DNA of 64,000 nucleotides from Diadema setosum (GCF_964275005.1 NC_092705.1:3488453-3552452); one strand, 5' to 3'; numbered from the stretch's first letter, positions 21,879 through 34,455 are shown. Numbers and translations are program-made. Notes: generated by a model from the letters alone, not told the origin.

Positions 21879-23660
21879 CAGTGGCGTATCTAGGGAAGAC
21901 GGCGCCCGGGGCAAGCGCGAAAATTGCGCCCCTAATTTCTGAAAAAGTGTTCAACCCCAACCCCAACCCCATCCCGGTAGGGACTTTAAACAAAGTCCGC
22001 GTGATATGTTTTTTTCAAGCACTTAAAAGGCGTCTTTTTGAGGGTGATTTAAATGTAATGAATTTTGCTAAATTTTGGCGAGCGAGCGCAGCGAGCGAGC
22101 GGAAAATTTGTGCATTTGAGCTTACAAAACATGGAATTCTTGTCATTTTTTGTTTATCAAATCTTACAATTCTAATCAAGATAGTGACGGCCTTATAGAT
22201 AACGATTTAAACCGACAAACTGAGGACCTAAAAAAATGCTCTAAATTAGTACGCGCGAGTCGGCCGAAATTTATATAATTCCGCGTCATCATCACGTTTT
22301 GTTCTTACCTTCTTTTTCATATAAATTTTGGCGAGCGAGCGCAGCGAGCGAGCCGAAAATTTGTGTATTTCAGCTTACAAAACATGAAATTCTTGTCATT
22401 TTTTTTTTTTGCTTATTAAATCTTACAATTCTAATCAAGATATAGTGACGACCTTGTTATAGATGACGATTAATACCAACAAACTGAGGACTTGAAAAAA
22501 TACTCTAAATTAGTACGAGCGAGTCAGCCGAAATTTGTATATTTCCGCGTCATCATCACGTTTTGTTCTTATCTTTTTTGATTTTTTGTGCCCCCCCCCT
22601 TTCGTATGTTAGAAACCGTTGGCGTCCTCTTTTGATTAAATTGCGACCGCTGCAGCGTGTTACATTTTTCCTGTTAAATATAAAATGACATGTGTGTACA
22701 CAATAGATATTGTCATTGTGTCCGCGTCATCGTCACGTTTTGTTCTTATCTTCTTCTCTTATTTTTTTTTTTTGGGGGGGGGGAGGGATAAATTTTGGCA
22801 AGCGAGCGCAGCGAGCGAGCCGAAAATTTTGTATTTTAGCTTACAAAACATGGAACTCTTGTCATTTTTTGCTTAAATCTTACAATTCTAATCAAGATAT
22901 AATGACTGCTTTATATATTATAGCGATTTATACCAACAAACTGAGGACTTGAAAAAATATTCTAAATCAGTACGAGCGAGTGAGCCGAAATTTTTATTTT
23001 TCCGCGTCATCATTACTTTTTGTTCTTATCTTGTTTGATTTGGGGTTTTTTTTGCGCCCCCCCCCCCCCCACCCGTATGTTCGGAACCGTTGGCGCCTTC
23101 TTTTGATCCAATAATCTTGGCGATCGCTTCAGAACAAAAGAAATTGCAGCCGCTGCTCCGTGAAATATTTTGCCTGCTAAATATGAAATGACATGTGTGA
23201 ACACAACAGACATCGTCATTTTGTCCGCGTTATCATCACGTTTTGTTCTTGTCTTCTTTTTTTTAATATAAATTTTGGCGAGCAAGCGCAGCGAGCGAGC
23301 CGAAAAATTTTGTATTTCAGCTTACAGAACGTGGAATTCTTGTGTGAACACAATAAACATTGTCATTTTGTTCGCGTCATCATCATGTTTTGTTTTTATC
23401 TTGTTTGATTTGGTTTTCTGCCTCCCCCCCGACCATTCTCCCTCCTCCCCCCCCCCCTTTCCGGGTGAGTTTTTTTTTCTTCTTCTTCTTCTTCTTCTTC
23501 TTCTTTTCTTTTTTATATTTTTTCTTCTTCTTCTTCGTTTTTTTCTTTTTTTTCTTTTTTTTCTTCTTCTTCTTCGTTTTTTTTTTTCGTTTTTTGCGCC
23601 CCCAAGGAGTGGCGCCCGGGGCACGTGCCCCCCTTGCCCCCCCCCCTAGATACGCCACTG
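21879..23660. mobile_element. non-autonomous hAT element with 8-bp target duplication and tandem internal units
   Basis: Terminal inverted repeats CAGTGGCGTATCTAGGG are identical over 17 bp at both ends. The 8-bp duplication TTCATAAT flanks it at 21871-21878 and 23661-23668, a hAT hallmark. Just inside both ends is GCGCCCGGGGC. The body consists of four related units, each with a GGCGAGCGAGCGCAGCGAGC block (starting 22077, 22330, 22797, 23277), then cagcttacaaaaca and cgcgtcatcatcacgttttg. A (CTT)n tract lies near the right end. No transposase. Confidence 0.88.
23470..23595. repeat. (TTC)n/T-rich low-complexity tract
   Basis: TTC triplets alternating with T runs inside the hAT element, 60 bp from its right end. 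Confidence 0.9.
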
Positions 23661-24678
23661 TTCATAATTCATACTTAGTTTCTCAATATCTCACAAAAAA
23701 GTGAAACTGAAAATTGATTCTTTTTTCCCCCATCAAGTCTATAAACATCACATTTCTGCGGTTTGATGAAGCATCGTTCTACTATGATTATAAAATGAAT
23801 TACAATGCCTTAACATAATTATGTCAGAACAAGTCGAGGGAATGTGTAGTTTCACATAGTTAAATTTTGAGGAATTATCTTTATATAATTCTTCTGCATC
23901 TTGTGTTGTTGTGGCCTTTCAATTACTCATTGAGTGCACACGAATTTACCAAATGCTTCAAAACTTCATAAATGTTTGAGCCTACTTGTGTATAGAATAC
24001 TTGAACTTGTATATACATTTCTTTAATTTCGCTGAATATGTGTTCTATTTGTTACATTTACTGAATGTTCTGTGTGATTATAATGTCCCCTTTAGTCTAG
24101 ATACAAAACACTCTGTCCTTCAGATAGTGCAATGTACATGTATAGGACAAAAAATGGAGGTACTGTGTGCGAGAGAGTCACAACTCATGTACGTAAAAGA
24201 TCCCATCACTTCATTCATTCATCGTAAAGAGCAGGGTGCTTAACCCGGTGAAATGGTCCCGCCTCACATTCAACTGGACCCTACAGGAGACCAGCTATTG
24301 CAGCTAAATATGAGCTATCCAACCATCTTCTTAAAGCTATGTTCACACCGACGCCGAATGTCGCGCTTTAAATCGGCGCTTAATTCGGCGTCATTTTTGT
24401 TTACTTTTCAAAAAAATCTCACGATCTCCTCAGACATGTTATGCTATGATAAGCTCTGATACGCTCTGATACGAAGTTCGTTCCCGCTTTGGGCGACAAA
24501 TATATTTCCCGAATCGCTACGGCTTCTCACGCTTTGATGCCGATTGATCAGGATTTGTTACGCTTTAAATCACGCTTGATATGCTTTAATACTCTTTGAT
24601 AAGCTTTGATGCGCTTATCACGCTTTAAATAACGCTCTGATACAATTATCAAGCTCTCTTGCGCATTGATAGGCTCTG

Positions 24679-25245
24679 TTAAAGGACAAGTTCACCTTCA
24701 TTAACATAAGGATTGACAGAATGTAGCAATATTAGTAGAACACATCACTGAAAGTTTGGGGAAAATCGGACAATCCGTTCAAAAGTTATGAATTTTTGAC
24801 GTTTTTTTGCCCTCACCGCTGGATGAGAAGACTACTGCAGTGTATGATGTCACATGCGTACAACAATATAAGGAAAATATAAAGAGAATTTCACAAAATT
24901 TCATCTTTTGAAAAAAGTACATATTCCCTTGACTCGTTACTGACATATGTTATGGGTAATATTATTCCCATTGCCTTTAGAAAGAGGCAAGTCAAGTGCT
25001 CTTTTTTTATGCGAAAAAAGTGAAAATATGTTGAATTTTCTTTACATTTTCTTTATATTGTTGTACTCATATGACATCACAAGCCTTAGTAGTCTCCTCA
25101 TCTAGCGGTTCCAACACAAAAGTTTTCAAAATTCATAACTTTTGCATCGATTGTCCAATTTTCCTCAAACTTTCACTGATGTGTTCTACTAATATCGCTG
25201 CATTCTCTTGATCCTTGTGTTAATGATGGTGAACTTGTCCTTTAA
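24679..25245. mobile_element. palindromic TTAA MITE, family A copy 2 (nested)
   Basis: Perfect 18-bp terminal inverted repeat TTAAAGGACAAGTTCACC, within the 5' zone of the Harbinger transposon. The arms match copy 1 at 10740-11307 along their length (gtagaacacatca, aaaagttatgaattttt, gatgtcacatgcgtacaa). Confidence 0.88.
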
Positions 25246-25309
25246 GCTCTGTTACGCAATGGAGAATTTCGAGATCCCGATTGCATCCCGCCTCTGATCC
25301 AGAGCATGT

Positions 25310-26710
25310 TTGATGCAGCAGATACACGAAATCATTGCATCTTTGGCAGAAGAACAAGATATGGAAGTTCAAGATGTACCAGAGTATGAACCATCTTATG
25401 AAGTAGACATGACGTTTGTCTCCCTGCTCTATAACTACATCCTAGCCCTCGAGGCGGAGGAGAGAGAGGAAGAACAGCAAAGACAAGAGGAGGTTGAACT
25501 ACCAGCAGGAGGGAGAAGACCATTCATCAGGAGCTGCTGGACCAGGCCATGGCTCACTGAAGAAAGAAGACAGCAGTACGGCCAGTACACTAGCCTCCTG
25601 GACACATAACTGAGATTAGAGAACCCTGTTGCCTTCAGAAACTTCACCAGAGTGACCCCTGAGGTGTTCCATGAGATCCTGGAGAGAGTGGCACCAGTCA
25701 TCTAGAAGCAAGAGACTAACTACAGGCACCCTTTGTCAGCTGGCCTCAATCTGGCAATCACCTTGAGACATCTGGCTACTGGGGACAACTACAGATCACT
25801 GGCATATGGTTTCAGATGTGATATCTCAACCATATCTGAGATGATTCCAGAAGTTAGTGTGCAGGGCCATTGTAGAGGCGTATAAAGATGAGGTCTTCAA
25901 CATACCTACCACCCCTGAAGCATGGAGCACCCTTGCCCAGCAGTTTGAACAGAGATAGAATGTCCAACATGCACTTGATGTCTTGGATGGAAAGTACATA
26001 GCCATTAAGAAGTCAGCAAACACAGGCAGTCTCTACCACAACTACAAGGGGTTCTTCTCCATACCACTGCTGGCAATGGTAGATGCAGAGTACAAGGTCA
26101 TCTGGATTGAGCTGGGAGGTAAAGGACACATGTCTGACTCCCAGATATTCACAGACTCTGAGCTCTTCGAATGCCTAGAAGATGGGTCCATAGGGCTGCC
26201 CCCACCATGCCCTCTCCCTGGAGAAAATCAGCCTGATATTCCCTACTTCATCCTGGGTGACGATGCTTTTGCCCTGAAGAGCTACATGATGAAGCCATAC
26301 AGTAGAAGAGGGATGACAGATGAACAGAGGATCTGCAACTACAGGATCTCAAGGGGGAGAAGAGTGGTGGAAAATGCCTTTGGTTCCGGTGCCTGTTGGG
26401 AACACTGGAACAGAAGGTATATAACGTCAGAGATTTGGTGGAGACTGCTGTGGTGCTCTACAACCTGCTGAGGAAGAGGGTGGCGCTGGCAGCCAATGAG
26501 GTGGACCACGAAGATGAAGAGCACAACTTCGTACCAGGGGCCTGGAGAGATGGACCTCACTGGGAAGATGTTCCGCAACCACCTGCAAGGGGGAACCTCG
26601 CCACTGTGGATGCCAGACATCAGAGAGATCATCTCAGAGAATACTTCGTCTCTCCAGTGGGTGCTGTTGACTGGCAACAAAGAATGGCTGGGTTGGTACT
26701 TCCTGATTGA
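25310..26710 (+). pseudogene. Harbinger (DDE_4-type) transposase, decayed
   Basis: The N-terminal part (from ATG 25310) has an acidic stretch, then RRPFIRSCWTRPWLTEERR and, after a stop near 25607, FRNFTRVTPEVFHEILERV. A second stop lies near 25700 and a frame change precedes about 25975. The catalytic core follows: [16 protein letters not shown] (first Asp), [43 protein letters not shown] (second Asp) and [10 protein letters not shown] (Glu). A further frame change near 26390 leads to [20 protein letters not shown] and the C-terminal YFVSPVGAVDWQQRM. Order and motifs are those of PIF/Harbinger transposases. At least four lesions make it inactive. Confidence 0.88.
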
Positions 26711-27770
26711 GTTAAGAAAGGAGTGGCTCAGATATCGTCAGAAGCAGATGATGAAGATAAAGACTTGTGTGTCTGGAAATAAGAACATTCTCCCATATGC
26801 ACACTTTGTTTATTTATAATATAAGTTTGAAATAATTTTTTGTATTATGTGTACTTGTGAAGATGTTATTACTATTATTGATGTTATTGTTGTTGTTATG
26901 TATTTCATCTGCTTGTAAATAATATAAATACAGACTCTATTGATTCTTTCCCCATGAAAAATCAGATAATACCACTATTGTAAAACAGGAGTGAAAATTT
27001 AGAGAAATCAAGTTGTAGAATTTGAAATTTACATATGTGCGATAAAAGATCTTCAAAATACGCAATTTTTTGTTAAATTGATAATTACAATTATTATTAC
27101 AAATTGATTTTCTTACTTATTAAAAAAATTAGTAAGAAAATCAATGTTATATGTGAGATAAATAACCCTAATTGTAACAAAGAAAATAAAACAAAGGAAA
27201 TGAAATATAAAACATTATAAAATTAGAAAATGAAATATAATAAAAAAATAAATAGAAAGAAACTTTGTGAAAAGCTTTTGTGAAAAAGTTTTTCTATTTA
27301 TTTTTTTTTTTTTATTCTATTGCCTTTCTATTTTACTATGTTTTGTACAGGGTGTCCCTGTTAAGCTTTCATACGCTTTGAGCAAAACTTTGATAAGCTT
27401 TGTGACGCTTTGATAAGCTTTAATACGCTCTCCCCGCTTTACGCAATTCGTGACAGATCGCCTCAAATTTTTAAACAGTTTAAAATTTTTTGCCGAATGT
27501 CCCGAATTGCTCAAAGCTTTCTCACGCTCTATTACGGTCTTTACGCTTTAATTAAGCTTTGTTACGCTTTAATTCGCCATCAATTCGGCGTCGGCGTGAA
27601 CTAGGTATTAGAGAGAAAAAGAAAATGAAAGAAAGAAACATACACGGGGAGGGGGGAATGAATATACCTTTAGCAGCTTAGTGCATGAAGATACGACATT
27701 GTTTAGATGATGACTGGCGGGGGAGGGAACATACCGAATGTTCCACCCGAAGGGTTTGAAATGCTATTGA

Positions 27771-27890
27771 GGGAGGTTATAAGTCCCGAGACGAAGTCGA
27801 GGGACTTATAGCCTCCCGCACTCGATCGCTCGCGATCGTTCGCGCTCGATCGCTCGCGCTCGATCGCTCGCGCTCGATCGCTCGCGCAGA
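27771..27890. repeat. hairpin followed by self-complementary CTCGATCGCTCGCG repeats
   Basis: GGAGGTTATAAGTCCC (27771) pairs with GGGACTTATAGCCTCC (ending about 27816) with one mismatch. It is followed by about four to five units of CTCGATCGCTCGCG (27821-27887), each rich in CGATCG/GCGAGC palindromes. Likely part of an unidentified transposon end. Confidence 0.6.
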
Positions 27891-28223
27891 GCCAAATTCA
27901 CTGTGCGTGGGTCCTTCTGTCATTCGTTACGTGAAAATGTTTTCTCATGGGAGAACATTTACAAAATGCTCTCCCATGGGCGAACATAACCAATGTTCCT
28001 CCATCACGTGACTGTGTTTAGCCAATCACTAACCGGTATTTGACTAACCCATTGAATATAATCAGATCACTTCTTGGAAATTCCAGGAAGGGATTACAGG
28101 CTGTATTTTACGTTCACTTTCCTTCCTCGAGAGGTGAGTAACGTAGGAGGCTTCAGAGTATGATAGTGGAATCTCCACACACAAGCTTATCAGTGGGTCC
28201 ATCAGAAGGACTTCCAAATATTA

Positions 28224-28799
28224 GTTAGTCTAATAAGAAAGAGTAAAATATTACGAGTTCATCGGTAAAATTTTGATTGAAATCGGGTGAAAAATAAGGA
28301 AGCTATGACATTTTGAAGTTTTGCTGATTTTTCAGTAAACAGTTCTTGAACGGTCAACATGAATATGCAAATGGCAAAGTGACCATGTCATTCCCTCACA
28401 CCTTGCCATATAGTTTGTACATAAAAGTTTTAAAATTTCCAGTTTTTCATTAAAACGCAATATCATTATGCGCGAGGCATAAATCCTGATATATCTAACT
28501 GATCACTATTCTAAAGTTATTAAAACCAGGAATAACTTCATGTTTCAGACTTCAATGACAGAAACATTGAATTTTCATCATTTTTTTTTGTTTTTGTACA
28601 CGATCAACAGAAAACAGAGGTTATGACATGATCAGCTCTCTATTTTGCATACTCGTATCCACTTTACATGAAATGTTTTGCATAAATTAGCAAAACTTCA
28701 AAATTTCACAACTTCCTTATTTTGGCATCCGATTTCGGGTAAATCTTTACTATTGAACTCGTAAGATTTTACTCTTTTAAAAAAAAAATTAGACTAACT
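28224..28799. mobile_element. palindromic MITE, family D copy 1
   Basis: The left arm opens agttagtctaataagaaag and continues agtaaaatattacgagttca; the right arm is its inverse, ending tagactaact. Shared inner blocks are aaataaggaagctatgacat with ttgaagttttgctgattt and their mirrors. There is a unique centre of about 200 bp. Confidence 0.75.
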
Positions 28800-29871
28800 T
28801 ATTTTTGGACTGGATTTCCCCCTTGAAGTTTGCGTTGAATAATACGAACCAAAACGTCTTCTCTCTTCATTCGATACGTTCTCAGCTTTAGAGAGTGAAA
28901 TGGAGTCACAACATCGCTTTGATCCCATGCTCGAAGCCGCCACTCAAAAATATTTGAAGTATGTGTCAAACTGGATCTGCCGCTCAGATGCGAAGACAAT
29001 TGACTCGTGTCTCATTGCATAATCACCAGCCACTTTCCAAGGAAGATATGTCTCTGTGATGGTAATTACTTTTCGCTATCCCTACTTACAAACGATGGGT
29101 GGTAGACAATGGTAAAGGTACGGGGGTGCGCGAATAGAAATTGCTCAAATATTTCTGAAATAGATATCAAAATTACTCGACTGTACGTGTCTGTACGCTA
29201 ATCTGACATAAAGAACTATACTTGAAGATGATACCATAGTTTCATTTAGCGGAAATAAGGAGAAAAGTGATAAAACCGGCTTTCCATGAGGGTAAAACTT
29301 CAAACACTTTCACAAAATACAGCTCAGATTTACACTTTTGCACATATTTTCGAACGGAATTGATTTTTGTTTTATATGCTTTATCATTAGGTGAAATTTC
29401 ATTGCATTTGATATATAAACGAGCAGCATTTTCCCGATATTATGTTAGCGTTAAAAATGAATCTTCAGATTGCTCAGAAAGATGGTGTCTTCAATCATCG
29501 AACATCAAAGGCACAAATGCACCTGTGGAATTCTTTTGTCCATCCATAGAAAACTGACAGCTGATTGAATAATTATAGTCAGTTGTAACTCCATCTCTCG
29601 AACCTCCTTGGTTCCCGCAAACGAACTAGCAACACAACGAAAAACACGGGAAGACAACTTTTCATATGCGCAAACCTTTTCATATGCGCAAACAACATGA
29701 AAGAGAAGACGTCCATGCATGATTGTGTGTGCGTAGCGTCCTTCCATTGTATCCGCGATTGTCCGGTTTTAGGGGTCTTCGCACAAAGGACACCTATACT
29801 GCTCTGTACCAGTGCCCCCCCCCCCCCCCTCCTAAGTAAGATTCAGATCCACTAGACGACTATGACAGTCT

Positions 29872-29945
29872 GGAGTCTAGTGGATATGACGTTGGTCAAG
29901 AACTCAAGAAGTCGTGGGTTCGAATCCCATCCGAGGATACATGCC
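29872..29945 (+). repeat. tRNA-like SINE head or tRNA relic
   Basis: A perfect match to the RNA polymerase III A box (TAGTGGATATG, 29878-29888) is followed 28 bp later by a perfect B box (GGTTCGAATCC, 29917-29927). The surrounding sequence does not fold as a complete tRNA by eye. It is therefore more likely the tRNA-derived head of a SINE. Confidence 0.55.
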
Positions 29946-30429
29946 TATGAGTTTTATCATTGCCATAGTAACTCTATAAGCACTGAACAATCGGTGCTTA
30001 TAGTTATATACGTCGATGAATGGCAATTTGTCAATCGGTTACAATGAATTACTGGTTTGTCAACTAAAACCATTGCTATTTTGATGGTTTTCTTCCTTCT
30101 TAAGTTCTTCCTTTCTCCTATCTTTTTTCCTTTTTCTCATCTTCTTCTCATTGTTATCATCAATACTATCTTCATTATTGTTATTATGACCTGTATTCTC
30201 AACACAATTGATTCAGACATTCTGATTATGCAGACGTGAAAGGGATACTGGAAAAAGAAAATAAATCTGAGTGAAAGTTGGCGCCCTTGATTAAAGTGAC
30301 TGTTATCAACCGAGACGAGGCATTCAAAAAGATTATTAGACACCTTTCTAGTATATATACCTCTCCTATCCGTTGTATTATAGTCACTGTCTGTCCAATA
30401 AAAAAAAACAACAACAAAACGCGTCTTAA

Positions 30430-33400
30430 GGGGAGGGCCAAACCCTCAAAACTCGCTTACTTTTCGAGTGAGTTTTCTCTCTACAAACTAAGTAGACCAT
30501 GCTTATTTTCAAGTCTTAATTGTAACAAACAACATTCCACAGGTCTACCTAAAAAAAAAAAAAAATTATAAAATGTTACGAAAGCCTCCAAATCCAAGAA
30601 GGCGTCCAAGCTGTCCGCCATATTTACTGAATTTATTTGAAAGATAGGATTAAATGATAAAAACATCAGATTTCAACAAATTTGATGTCATAAGAAAGAG
30701 GATAAAAATTTTTACAAGTTGATACCATTTCTGTGGGTAATTGTGATAACTGGATTGAGATTTTAAGGAAAAAACCTAATTTTTTGATATTTTTCTAAAA
30801 AAAAGGAAAATCATGAAAATGCTTGATTTAGCATAAATCAAACAAAAAGACTGAAGGATTATCTTGAAACGTTTCAAGAATCTGTTTGTCATATAATCAA
30901 TATTTGGAGAAAATTAAAGGTCAGTATTGTATTCGGTTCAGAAGTTATAATGTCTCAAACATGAAAACTCATTTTACATAATATCATGTTTTAACACGCA
31001 TCTGTTCCCAAAGATGTCACAGAGGGTCAAATCCAAAAACGTGCTTACTTTTCGAGTTCCACTCTCTCTATAAACAAGACCATGCATATTTTCAACATTC
31101 AAACATACTAAGCAATGTTCCATAGGTACACCTCAGTAGATTTGTTGCAAAAACCTCCAAAGTACAGATGGCATCCAATAGGGCCGCCATTTTTATTGAA
31201 TTTAAAATTTCAAATATAAAATATGATAGAAACATTGGATTGCAACAAATTTGATGTCATATGAAGGAGAGTAAAACTTCCTACAACTTGATACCACTTT
31301 ACCTGGGTATTGTGATAAATGGGGGGGGGGGTGTTGTTGTTGTTTTTTTTTTTTGGGGGGGGGGAAGGAAATCCATATTTTCATATTGTTTTGAAAAAAA
31401 GAAGAAATATAAAAATGCATGATTTAGTATTTATCAAAGAAGAACTGAAGGATTATTTTGAAACCTGAGATTGAGATTGAGATTGAGATTTACTGAGGTT
31501 GAGACACAATTCATATTTACGAAATTACAGGCAATATCATACACTGTAGTTGACATGTTAACATCTCAAACTTGAAAAAAAAAAATCATATTTATGCATT
31601 TGCACCAATGTGTTGACGTGATCACATGTAATACTGTAATGGTCTAGTGACTTGCAAGTGCCTGCAAACTAACTTTTCATGCCAAGTGGTAGGTGACGCT
31701 GGTCGCTATTGCTGTAGTATTTTAAAGTAGATTGTTCTTAGGCAGATAAGATTGAACAGAAAGTAGCTTTCAAAAAGAGATAGAAGCTTGGAAATTGGCA
31801 CCAACTTTGCCAATGTGTCATATTTTGCGACAAAAATAGTATCCACACAAAATTCAAGATGGCGGTAATTAATCAAGGTTGTCTTTAAAGCCATTATTTA
31901 CCATTAGTGTACGTGAAACAAAAACTCAGCTTTAGTCCTTCAAAATAGTTCTAAAATGTGAGTTAGGAATAGAACAAATACTGTACAAACTTGAATCAGT
32001 ATAATCAATGCTAAATATTGTTAGATATACAAAATAGATCTAAAAAAATTACTGTGCCTTTAACTGTAGCACTAAACCACAATGGAACTTGCATGGAATC
32101 TGATACAGATCAAGTCAGGCTGCTGTACCACACTTCAAAGCTCATCAAATCACAAATCAGTGATTGCCGAGGTGTATCAGTCCATCCATCTGACATTCCA
32201 GATCTCACAATGACAAAGGCAAAATTCACTCTTTTCTGTTATTCACTCCTTTAAGAGTGAAAAATTTCACTCGATTTTTTTTTTTGAGAGTAGAATATCA
32301 CTGGCTTTACTCTCTGTATTCATGGTAAAGATATTAATTTCTACATGGGTTTTATAAAAATTTTTAAATTTCATTTTCAACTTTTTAAAGAAATATTCAT
32401 GGTGCATTCTGAAAAATGCCTCCATAAAAACTGGAGACGGTTTAAAATAGCATTACAATGTTCAGAATATATGAAACATATAAACAGACAGCAAAATAGA
32501 CAAAATTGTATCAAAATCGAAATAACACATTTATTTTTGCGCAATACACTATGTCAACTTTGATGGCCGCCATCTTGAATTTTTTTTAGTAGTTGATATA
32601 TATTTTGTCTTACACTATCTATAGCAGGGTTGGTGCCAAGTTTCAAGCTTCTACCTCTATTTGAAAAATATGTTTTGCTTCATCTTATCTGCTTCAGAAC
32701 AATCTACTTTAAAATAATAGCGATCAGCGTCACCTACCACTTGGTATGAAAAGTTAGTTTGCAGGCACAAACCTTTGTTTGTCAAAGAAAAAGTCTGCGT
32801 TTGCCAAGACTACTACATTCACCACTGGCACTCCTGGCGCCTGTAGTGCTACAGTGCAAGTGGTGCGTGTAGTAGTCTTGGCGTGCGCAGACTTTTTTTA
32901 CAACCAACAGAGTCTTGTCACAACTAAAGTGGCCTGTAAAATTTTATTGATACCACAATTTGGAACCACATACTACCTAGGGGTGTTCCAGAGGGTCCAA
33001 CCGACCACCGATGCAGTCAAACCTTTTCTGTGGGGTGGGTTGAAGGAAGTCAGTTTTTTCTGGGTCCCTTCTCCTTGACTATGTAATGTCCAAAGTTGAT
33101 GTGAACAGATTGTGCAAAAAGTAACAATTCTACCTAAAATGAGTTTTCAAGTTTGAGACATTATAACTCCTGAATCAAAAATGGTACTGACCTTTAATTT
33201 TCTCCAAATATTAATTATATGACGAACAAAATTCGTGAAACGTTTCAAGATAATCTTTCAGTTTTTCTCTGATTTATGCTGAATTAAGCATTTTGATGAT
33301 TTCCCCTTTTTTCGGAAGAATATTAAAAAAATGAGTTTTTTCTTTAAAATCTCCACCAAGTTATCACAATAATCCACAAAAATAGCATCAACTTGTAAAA

Positions 33401-33650
33401 AAGAAATTTATTCTCTTTCATGTGGCATCAAATTTGGTGAAATCTGATGTTTCTATCAAATCCTATCTTTCAAATAACAAATTCAGTAAATATCATGGAC
33501 GCCATCTTGGATTTGGAGGCTTTCGCAACAATTTTTTGAGGTAGACCTGTAGAATTTTGTTTGTTACAATTAAAATTTGAAAACAAGCATGGTCTACTTA
33601 GTTTGTGGAGGGAGCGGAACTTGACTTTTCTTTTAAACTTTCGACCCCCC
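30430..33650. mobile_element. 3.2-kb hierarchical inverted repeat (nested palindromic element)
   Basis: Outer arms of about 550 bp (30430-30990 and 33130-33650) are inverted copies, sharing actaagtagaccatgctt, agcctccaaatccaag, atttgatgtcat and gaaacgtttcaagat. A direct, diverged copy of the left arm follows at 31010-31465. Inside lies a second inverted pair, about 31646-31870 and 32530-32775, sharing gcaaactaacttttcat and agtggtaggtgacgctg. A small hairpin is at 32788-32897. There is no coding sequence of note. Confidence 0.75.
32788..32897. repeat. 110-bp hairpin inside the large inverted repeat
   Basis: AAAAAGTCTGCG with GCCAAGACTACTACA on the left mirrors TGTAGTAGTCTTGGC with CGCAGACTTTTT on the right. 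The centre, cactggcactcctggcgcctg, is also partly paired. Confidence 0.8.
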
Positions 33651-34455
33651 GCTTATGTTATAGGGTGTGTCGCTGTGCGTATTGTCAATGAGTATTACTG
33701 AGTAACTTTCAATAGGATTAAACTACGTCAACGGCCAGCTTTACATTGTACGCGATTCAGCAGCTAATGATGGACTTACCGGTATTGCACAGGCGGTCTA
33801 TAGGACGCGACACCGTGAGAACACAGTAGATGGCATCGTCCGATTTGGGAAACGCTTCAATAGACAAAGAAGACCTTTTCTGCCTGGCGGTGTCTCAAGG
33901 ATCTTGGTCCCATAGCCAAGGGAATGCTAACCTCCAAACACATTAACCAGAAACCATATTCGTGTGATATGGCGCTCTTTCCTCATGAGTTTTTATTTTC
34001 ATAGTTAGTATTTCATAATCAGAACGGTTCAGTTTAAGAGAAAAAAAAAGTAATTTAAGTCTCGTGTTCGCCAAATGTTCTAAGGCAAAATTCCACAATG
34101 CATCTTTTATTATCATTATTATGATTTAAATATAGACTTGTTCCACTACGCCATGCACTGTAGAAACCGTAAGAAAGCAGTCGGGGAAGCAAGACTGTAA
34201 AACTTTGGTTCTTGTGTTGAATTTTTTCTTCACCCAAATTGAGATGTAGCTTACAAGTAAAAAAGACAATTCAGCCGAAGACAACCCAAACTCATCAGTA
34301 TTCGAAAAGGCACAAACGAATACAAATAAAGTTTTATGTGCGTTTGCTTTAACGAATAAACTGTACTTTGTGTTTACATGTATGTGTAATATATCATTAT
34401 CTAAAACATATTGTATAAACACATATGGATATATTATACATATGTATTCATACAG

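Larger units (their letters stand above)
24334..27607. mobile_element. PIF/Harbinger DNA transposon, TTA target duplication
   Basis: Inverted ends contain GTTCACACCGACGCCGAAT (left) and, from the right, GTTCACGCCGACGCCGAAT; TTA flanks both sides (24331-24333 and 27608-27610), the usual PIF/Harbinger target. Sub-terminal zones (24430-24675 and 27355-27570) consist of degenerate ACGCTTTGATAAGCTTT-like repeats. The middle carries a decayed transposase. A family A TTAA MITE inserted at 24679-25245. No Myb/SANT second gene was recognised. Confidence 0.88.

Noticed and set aside
23275-23704. Long open frames rich in Phe/Lys/Arg in the T- and C-rich tract
   Set aside because: They are translations of (TTC)n and poly-C low-complexity DNA inside the hAT element, with no protein-like composition.
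24150-24290. Stretch with acgtaaaagatcccatcac and aagagcagggtgcttaac resembling a common invertebrate repeat
   Set aside because: It feels familiar as an interspersed repeat, but I see no second copy or defined ends in the window.
27800-27890. CRISPR-like short repeats
   Set aside because: The units are contiguous and self-complementary, without spacers, in a eukaryotic genome.
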